Below are positions 4,865-9,545 of a stretch of DNA of 9,545 bases, piece after piece. Source of the DNA: an uncultured Desulfobulbaceae bacterium (GTDB lineage: Bacteria > Desulfobacterota > Desulfobulbia > Desulfobulbales > Desulfobulbaceae); assembly GCA_947260045.1 (NCBI GenBank), contig CAMYOP010000085.1, positions 1 through 9,545 of the forward strand, written 5' to 3'. Made by a program: the position numbers and the translations under genes. The notes under the pieces are model-generated. The model saw only the letters and a list, made by a program, of their open reading frames with translations. It made no database searches and was not told the DNA's origin. Numbering within the stretch: the first letter of the stretch is position 1; each line of letters starts with the position of its first letter.

Positions 4865-6493
4865 ATGGTGCGAACCTGTATCAGGCCAGAAGGTAAATTT
4901 GTAGTTGGTGTTCATAAACCATCGTACAACATTCTTAATTTTCGAAATAACGACTCTATTGCAGAGCTTGGCAAGTCTGGTGATGGTAAGCCTGTGACAA
5001 ATAGCCAGAATTTTCCTGAGGGAAATTTGCAGGAAGATGGTGCAAAATGGATCTATGAAATTCCAAATGTTTTTTCTTTTCGAGGAACGACTTTTATAGA
5101 TAGTGGATGGGCCAAAAATCGAGCGGAAAACCCAGACTCCATTAAGCTTGGTCGAAAGTCGGAATGCTCACTCTCTACTACCTTGGCAAAGCATGTCCCC
5201 AGGGAACAAATAACAGAGATCTTAACGAGTCTCCCTCAACCTGTACTGTACGGGCTTGCAGCCACTTCAACGGATGCTGAAGAATTGGTATGTCTTGCTC
5301 TTTTTTGCTCCAGGATGATTTTTGATGAATCTGGAAAGCCACTTGGTTTGCGATATATAAAAGATCCAGCTGGCAGGGTGCTGGCTGATATTGATGATTT
5401 TGAGTTATTTGAAACCATAGCAAATAATTATTATCTTCCTGATGTGTATAAAGAAGTGATGGTGTTGCGGCCTGGTGTACAGGGGAACAGTGAAATTGTC
5501 GGTGAATTCAGGGAGGGTGACAGTCATGTTTTTGAATATCTACGAAGAAACAGCTACATCCCATGGGGTCATTATGCCACCAATATGGCAAACGACGCCA
5601 TACGCTACAAGACGTCTGATTTGTCGAGTAAGGACATGGAAGGTTTACGTTTTCTCTATTACCAGCGGGTTTATGTGACACTTGCGCAAAAACTTGGGAT
5701 TGGAGTTCCTGGAGAACGAAATCAGATAAGTGATGACGAACTGGAGAAGCTGCGTCTTACTGTTCTGGCGAACCAGTCGCAGTTAAAAGAGCAGGAGGGA
5801 ACCCTCTGGGGCTGGAATTTTGGTTATGATATTTCTGCTTCAGGATATCGTTTACACGCATCCCACCAGATGATTCATCAACAGTATGCCATGGTTCCCC
5901 AGCAGGTGGAGACCTTGCATGGCATAGGTGAGGATGAGTTCATGGCGGCTTACTCAAGTGGTGATCTGGTAGCAGATGCAGTGGAGGCTTATCAGCAGGA
6001 ATATGGCAGAGACTTTTTTTCAGATTACCTTCTGTCACTGAGAAATAACGTTCGAATTGATAATGCAGAACAAAAAGGTGACCTGATTGTCTGGGAAGAT
6101 GCAAATGTTATCTTATTTGTGCCAAAAGCCCAGATGTCCCAGTGGGAATTGCAGCTCATGGTCACAGCCGATACGTCAGATGGTGCAATTGGCAATATCG
6201 TTGAGGCTGACAGCGAGGTTCGAAAGTCTCTTGACCGGGGGATTCTTGTCGCTCAAAGAATTCTAGCAGAATTAGGGGCTAAAATGGTGACATCCATAGA
6301 GTTTTCCAAAAGGATTGGCAATACGAACGGACAACGGTTATTATATTCCTTTCTGCCAAAGCTCCCATGGTCCATGGGTGCTTTTAGTGAAGCTCAATTG
6401 CGGTTTATTTGCGGACATTTTCCAGAAGATTTTGCCATATGCTGTCGACAACAGCTAAAGACAATACCTGTAGAGGTATTGAGAGGGAGTTAG
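4865..6493 (+). CDS. Conserved-looking protein of unknown function, first gene of the trpBA operon; possible HIT/GalT-like C-terminal half
   Basis: A 542-residue protein that I do not recognise as a named family. No signal peptide or membrane segment is seen. Residues about 195-260 contain conserved-looking stretches: RPGVQGNSEIVGEF, then EYLRRNSYIPWGHYATNMA, then GLRFLYYQR. In the C-terminal half, W315-GWNFGYDISASGY is followed by LHASHQMIH (His331, His334, His338). From residue 405, GDLIVWEDANVILFVPKAQ is followed by WELQLMV. These recall HIT-superfamily proteins such as galactose-1-phosphate uridylyltransferase (a strand-rich segment, then a His-containing segment), but the HxHxH triad is not exact, so this is only a fold-level suggestion. 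A 7-base gap to trpB, with the trpB ribosome site GAGAGGGAG inside this gene, points to translational coupling and perhaps a role near tryptophan or aromatic metabolism. Its own ribosome site is weak, so the true start could differ. Confidence 0.75.
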   Translation: MVRTCIRPEGKFVVGVHKPSYNILNFRNNDSIAELGKSGDGKPVTNSQNFPEGNLQEDGAKWIYEIPNVFSFRGTTFIDSGWAKNRAENPDSIKLGRKSECSLSTTLAKHVPREQITEILTSLPQPVLYGLAATSTDAEELVCLALFCSRMIFDESGKPLGLRYIKDPAGRVLADIDDFELFETIANNYYLPDVYKEVMVLRPGVQGNSEIVGEFREGDSHVFEYLRRNSYIPWGHYATNMANDAIRYKTSDLSSKDMEGLRFLYYQRVYVTLAQKLGIGVPGERNQISDDELEKLRLTVLANQSQLKEQEGTLWGWNFGYDISASGYRLHASHQMIHQQYAMVPQQVETLHGIGEDEFMAAYSSGDLVADAVEAYQQEYGRDFFSDYLLSLRNNVRIDNAEQKGDLIVWEDANVILFVPKAQMSQWELQLMVTADTSDGAIGNIVEADSEVRKSLDRGILVAQRILAELGAKMVTSIEFSKRIGNTNGQRLLYSFLPKLPWSMGAFSEAQLRFICGHFPEDFAICCRQQLKTIPVEVLRGS

Positions 6494-6500
6494 TTATATT

Positions 6501-7724
6501 ATGAGTACAGGGTATTTCGGAAACTGGGGTGGAGCTTTTATCCCAGAGGTCCTTCATGAAACGTTTGTTCAGTTAAATAAAGCATACAAAGAAATTCGGG
6601 CCGATAAAGCTTTCTGGCAGGAATATTTAGATTTGATGATGAATTATTCTTGCAGGCCGACACCGCTTACCTATGCCAAGAATCTGAGTGACCATTTTGG
6701 CGGCGCCCAAATATTTATCAAACGGGAAGATTTAAATCACACAGGAGCCCATAAAGCCAATAACGTTATGGGGCAGGGGCTGCTCGTTAAGCGCATGGGC
6801 AAAAAAAGGGTTATCGCAGAAACAGGTGCTGGCCAGCATGGAGTTGCAACTGCTACCATGGCTGCCCGTTTCGGCTTTGATTGTACTATTTATATGGGTG
6901 AAGAGGATGTTGAACGCCAGCGACCCAATGTCTTCTGGATGGAAAAGCTTGGTGCTACCGTGGTGCCGGTAACCGATGGTTCCCGCACCCTGAAAGATGC
7001 AATTAATGAGGCCTTTCGTGATTGGGTTACCAGGATGGATGATACCCATTATGTGTTTGGTACAGTGTGTGGTCCCCATCCATTTCCAGAAATGGTGGCC
7101 TGGTTTCAATCTATAATTGGCACGGAAGCACACGAGCAGATATTGAAGCAGTTCGGGAAATTACCATCAAGAGTGTATGCTTGTGTAGGCGGTGGTTCAA
7201 ACGCCATTGGAGTTTTTCAGGGATTTCTCGATGATGAGGTAGAGCTGGTTGGAGTTGAAGCTGGTGGCAAAGGAATCGAGACTGATCAACATGCTGCCCG
7301 TATGAAAGGCAACCGTGCTTCCCCCGGAGTTGCTCAGGGTTATAAGACCATGTTTCTCCAGGATGATGATGGCCAGATGCTTGACACCCATTCCATCGCT
7401 GCTGGACTTGACTATGTTGGTATTTCTCCTATTTTAGCTGAGCTTGGCGAAAGTGGCCGGGTTCGCTTTGAAGCAGTAACAGATGCTGAAGTCCTGGAAG
7501 CCCTGACTTTGACCATGCAGAAAGAAGGTATCATTCCAGCCCTTGAGTCTACCCATGGTTTTGTCCAGGCTTTTAAAGAAGCCGGCCAAATGTCTCCGGA
7601 TGAGGCAATCATCATCAACATGTCTGGTCGTGGCGATAAAGATATTTTTACAATCGCCCATAGCTATGATGATCCTTCCTGGAAGGAGTTTATTGTCAAG
7701 CGTGCCAGGATGTATCAAAGCTGA
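6501..7724 (+). CDS. trpB: Tryptophan synthase beta subunit
   Basis: A 407-residue PLP enzyme that joins indole and serine to make L-tryptophan in the cytoplasm, receiving indole by a tunnel from TrpA. The PLP-binding lysine is Lys85 in NHTGAHKANN, the catalytic glutamate is Glu107 in AETGAGQHGVA, and the cofactor phosphate loop is GGGSNA at 230-235. Sequence and length fit the standard TrpB1 type, not TrpB2. The N-terminal start YFGNWGGAFIPE is canonical, and the ribosome site GAGAGGGAG (6481-6489) lies at the end of the preceding gene. The stop TGA at 7722-7724 touches the left end of the fold-back element that separates trpB from trpA. All core motifs are intact, so the protein should be active. 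Confidence 0.98.
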   Translation: MSTGYFGNWGGAFIPEVLHETFVQLNKAYKEIRADKAFWQEYLDLMMNYSCRPTPLTYAKNLSDHFGGAQIFIKREDLNHTGAHKANNVMGQGLLVKRMGKKRVIAETGAGQHGVATATMAARFGFDCTIYMGEEDVERQRPNVFWMEKLGATVVPVTDGSRTLKDAINEAFRDWVTRMDDTHYVFGTVCGPHPFPEMVAWFQSIIGTEAHEQILKQFGKLPSRVYACVGGGSNAIGVFQGFLDDEVELVGVEAGGKGIETDQHAARMKGNRASPGVAQGYKTMFLQDDDGQMLDTHSIAAGLDYVGISPILAELGESGRVRFEAVTDAEVLEALTLTMQKEGIIPALESTHGFVQAFKEAGQMSPDEAIIINMSGRGDKDIFTIAHSYDDPSWKEFIVKRARMYQS

Positions 7725-7758
7725 TGGCGTCGCTAAAAGGCCGATCTACTGCGTTGTA

Positions 7759-7810
7759 GATTTTTCTAGCACTCGACATACCGTATGTATGCCTTCGTGC
7801 TAGAAAAATC
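7759..7810. repeat. 14-bp perfect hairpin in the left arm of the fold-back element
   Basis: GATTTTTCTAGCAC (7759-7772) is the exact reverse complement of 7797-7810. An inner pair CATAC/GTATG lies at 7777-7791. After a two-base bulge, GTA (7756-7758) can also pair with TAC (7813-7815). In RNA this gives a stable stem. A following T run is absent, so it is probably not a terminator of the usual kind. Confidence 0.7.
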
Positions 7811-7861
7811 ACTACTTCTTGTCCATCAAAATTTTAGCTTAGCCATCTTTTTAGTTTGTGG

Positions 7862-7880
7862 CAGACTTTTCGCGAGTCTG
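7862..7880. repeat. Central hairpin of the fold-back element
   Basis: CAGACT and AGTCTG flank TTTCGCG. It lies between the two arms, near the middle of the element, and no T run follows. A nearby GGCTAAAATTGAT (7895-7907) also repeats, in reverse complement, part of the 18-base arm motif. Confidence 0.5.
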
Positions 7881-8094
7881 GCAAAGCTGATCTAGGCTAA
7901 AATTGATGTTCTCGCAGAAAAGCATAGATTTCGAAAAGTATGGAAATGGCTAAGCTAAAATTTCGATATCCCAGGAGTGGTGTTGTTTCGTGTGCGATGG
8001 CATACATCAGGTATGTCGAGTGCGCGAAATGTTACCACGACGCCGTAGATCGAACTTTTCGCGACGCCATTAATAATTACATATTCAACAATTC

Positions 8095-8098
8095 AGGA
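8095..8098 (+). promoter_or_regulatory. Ribosome binding site of trpA
   Basis: AGGA stands 8 bases before the trpA ATG and outside the fold-back element. trpA therefore has its own translation signal and need not be coupled to trpB, unlike the usual adjacent arrangement. Confidence 0.7.
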
Positions 8099-8106
8099 TA
8101 GTTCTC

Positions 8107-8877
8107 ATGAATACCGTAGTAAACGATTTAAAGGCGAGGCTTCAGCAAAAGCCTATATTGCTTATGACCCATTTGGTGCTTGGGTATCCATCACTTGATA
8201 CCAATCGGGAAGTGATCCGGCAGATGGCGGAAAACGGAGTGGATTGTATTGAGTTGCAAATACCGTTTTCAGAACCCATGGCAGACGGGCCTGTTATTTT
8301 AAAAGCCAATCAAAAAGCCCTGCTTTCAGGTATTAAAGTTGAAGAATGCTTTCAGTTTGCAGCTGAGATGGCTCGAGAGTTCCCAGCGGTCAATTTCTTC
8401 TTTATGACCTATTACAACATCATTTTTAAATATGGAGACGAGGCTTTTCTCAAACGTTGTGCAGAGATAGGGCTGAAGGGTACAATTGTTCCTGACTTAC
8501 CACCCGAGGAGGGGGAAAAATTTCTCCAGGCAAGCCGCGACAATAACCTTGCAGCCATCATGTTTTTCACACCCACCTCCACTGATGAGCGGATGAAGGA
8601 AGTGAGCGCATATGGAGATGGGTTTATCTATTGTGTTGCCCGTCGCGGTGTTACTGGAACGCAGACAGATATGGATGAGAATTTAGATGTTTACCTCGAT
8701 CGTTGCCGCCAGGCAACTGATCTTCCCCTTGCTGTTGGTTTTGGGATTTCCAGCCGTGAAGATGTTTCACTCCTCAAAGGGAAAGTGGACATGGCAATAA
8801 TCGGGACTGCCACCATTCGTCTTGTTGATAATGAAGGTGCACAAGCGGTTGGCTCATTTATCGCTGGCCTCAGCTAA
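8107..8877 (+). CDS. trpA: Tryptophan synthase alpha subunit
   Basis: A 256-residue TIM-barrel lyase that splits indole-3-glycerol phosphate into indole and glyceraldehyde-3-phosphate, passing indole to TrpB. The two catalytic acids are at the same numbers as in Salmonella TrpA: Glu49 (CIELQIPFSEPMADGP) and Asp60 in the same segment. GTIVPDLPPEE, RRGVTGT and VGFGIS correspond to later barrel loops that bind the substrate phosphate. Some usual positions differ: Gln51 where Gly is common, and THLVLGYP where an AYLTAGDP-like stretch is common. It is thus a somewhat divergent but apparently complete TrpA. It follows the fold-back element and is 18 bases before the next gene. Confidence 0.96.
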   Translation: MNTVVNDLKARLQQKPILLMTHLVLGYPSLDTNREVIRQMAENGVDCIELQIPFSEPMADGPVILKANQKALLSGIKVEECFQFAAEMAREFPAVNFFFMTYYNIIFKYGDEAFLKRCAEIGLKGTIVPDLPPEEGEKFLQASRDNNLAAIMFFTPTSTDERMKEVSAYGDGFIYCVARRGVTGTQTDMDENLDVYLDRCRQATDLPLAVGFGISSREDVSLLKGKVDMAIIGTATIRLVDNEGAQAVGSFIAGLS

Positions 8878-8895
8878 TAGGATAAAGATAAAAAT

Positions 8896-9545
8896 ATGGT
8901 TGATGTAAATACTCCAGAAAATAAATCACTTGCCCAGGATGTGCTCTGGAATTTGACAGATCTATACAAAGGGGCAGATGATCCCAAGCTGGAAAAGGAT
9001 TTTCAGCTCTGCAGGCAGAAAAGTGAGACTCTGGCAGAATTATATCAGGATAAAATCACTACTCTTGATGGCGCTGGATTCTTTGAACTTGTTTCTGAAC
9101 TTGAAGCTCTTGATATAATCACGGGTAAACTGGCAACCTATGCTTTTTTGAATTTTACCACCCAGACAGGTGATGCCCAAGCGTCAGCACTCTTACAAAA
9201 AGTGAAGGAATTAACTGCAGAGGTAGATAAAAAAACAGTATTTTTTAAGCTGGAGTGGAACCGGCTGGATAAAAAGAATGCAGAGAGTCTTCTTGCTGAC
9301 CCTAATCTCGCCTCGTACCGTCACTATCTCGCCTCACTGCGAAAGTTTGCTCCTCACCAGCTTTCGCTGGTTGAAGAAGAACTCCTCCAGGAATTAAAAC
9401 CTGTAGGTCGTTCTGCCTGGTTGATACTTTTTGAAAAGCTGATCAGCACCATCCGTTTTGGAGCTGATGGCAGAACAGAAGAGGAAGTATTAAGCGAGCT
9501 TTATCATGCCAAGCAGGAGGTGCGCAAACAGGCTGCAAAAGATCT
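8896..9545 (+). CDS. pepF: Oligoendopeptidase F-like M3 metallopeptidase, N-terminal part (runs off right edge)
   Basis: The first 216 residues of a long open frame continuing past the window. LAQDVLWNLTDLYKGADDPKLEKDF near the start, then helical segments containing TYAFLNFTTQTGD and FFKLEWNRLD, resemble the N-terminal region of PepF-type oligoendopeptidases. These cytoplasmic zinc peptidases cut short peptides. The HExxH zinc motif of the catalytic domain would lie beyond the right edge, so activity cannot be checked. The start at 8896 is 18 bases after the trpA stop. AGGA at 8879-8882 is 13 bases upstream, slightly far but usable. Close spacing suggests co-transcription with trpA, perhaps by proximity alone, since a peptidase has no direct role in tryptophan synthesis. 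Confidence 0.85.
   Translation, partial: MVDVNTPENKSLAQDVLWNLTDLYKGADDPKLEKDFQLCRQKSETLAELYQDKITTLDGAGFFELVSELEALDIITGKLATYAFLNFTTQTGDAQASALLQKVKELTAEVDKKTVFFKLEWNRLDKKNAESLLADPNLASYRHYLASLRKFAPHQLSLVEEELLQELKPVGRSAWLILFEKLISTIRFGADGRTEEEVLSELYHAKQEVRKQAAKD

Larger units (their letters stand above)
7724..8070. mobile_element. Fold-back (MITE-like) inverted-repeat element between trpB and trpA
   Basis: The ends are perfect inverted repeats, ATGGCGTCGC (7724-7733) and GCGACGCCAT (8061-8070). Inward the arms stay complementary. CGATCTAC (7742-7749) pairs with 8045-8052. CACTCGACATACC (7770-7782) pairs with 8010-8022. AAATTTTAGCTTAGCCAT (7829-7846) pairs with 7946-7963 over 18 bases. Each arm also folds alone: GATTTTTCTAGCAC (7759-7772) pairs perfectly with 7797-7810, and GTGGT (7977-7981) with ACCAC (8034-8038) around a G-U-rich stem. 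A central hairpin, CAGACT/AGTCTG, lies at 7862-7880. No protein gene fits within it. It resembles non-coding repeats or miniature elements moved by a transposase elsewhere. No clear target duplication is seen. It should form a large RNA structure in the trp transcript and might alter trpA expression. Confidence 0.75.

Noticed and set aside
4479..4865. Cysteine-rich plus-strand frame of 128 codons ending where the 542-residue gene begins
   Set aside because: It starts inside the well-supported minus-strand cyclic-nucleotide-domain gene and has no ribosome site or recognisable domain; the cysteine cluster is probably chance.
6732..7133. Antisense frame of 133 codons inside trpB
   Set aside because: A shadow of strongly conserved TrpB coding sequence.
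7543..7803. Plus-strand frame crossing from trpB into the fold-back element
   Set aside because: Out of frame with TrpB and ends in the repeat; no sign of being translated.
7759..7810. Hairpin in the left arm considered as a terminator ending the trpB transcript
   Set aside because: No T run follows the stem (ACTACTTCTTG comes next), so it lacks the intrinsic terminator form.
7724..8070. Fold-back element considered as a CRISPR array or retron
   Set aside because: Repeats are inverted rather than direct with spacers, and there is no cas, reverse transcriptase or other protein gene nearby.

Overview
The window looks like chromosome from a moderately AT-rich anaerobic bacterium. The best guess is a Desulfobulbales-type member of the Desulfobacterota (formerly Deltaproteobacteria). 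This rests on three things: type-B succinate dehydrogenase/fumarate reductase genes, the recalled style of the proteins, and the gene mixture. No 16S or other decisive marker is present, so the assignment is an inference.

Layout. (1) On the minus strand, positions 1-1462 carry sdhC (diheme cytochrome b), then a very short gene for a VOC/glyoxalase-like protein lacking its middle, then the start of sdhA, which runs off the left edge. (2) After a palindrome-rich divergent spacer, a PflX-like radical SAM protein is read rightward (1615-2583). (3) Positions 2584-3108 hold no convincing gene. They contain many inverted repeats and, at the right end, a good sigma70-type promoter. (4) That promoter faces a small exported heavy-metal-associated (HMA) protein that is broken by a one-base frameshift at its metal-binding motif. 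(5) A bidirectional terminator separates it from a convergent minus-strand gene. That gene encodes a cysteine-rich N-terminal region, a cyclic-nucleotide-binding fold and a DUF4388/PATAN domain. (6) From 4865 to the right edge four genes are read rightward: a 542-residue protein of unknown function, trpB, trpA and the start of an oligoendopeptidase F gene.

The trp genes supply the two subunits of tryptophan synthase. The unknown gene is joined to trpB by a 7-base gap, and the trpB ribosome binding site lies inside it, so the two are probably co-transcribed and translationally coupled. trpB and trpA, normally adjacent, are separated here by a 347-base fold-back element (7724-8070). Its two arms are complementary to each other over nearly their whole length, and each arm also folds into its own hairpin. 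It looks like a non-coding mobile or repetitive (MITE-like) unit inserted in the operon.

The most notable observations are the fold-back element, the internally deleted VOC gene whose stop overlaps the sdhA start, the frameshifted HMA gene, the cyclic-nucleotide-type sensor with an altered phosphate cassette and six N-terminal cysteines, and the unknown trp-linked protein whose C-terminal half faintly resembles the HIT/GalT fold. No complete new defence or mobile system with protein genes is visible.
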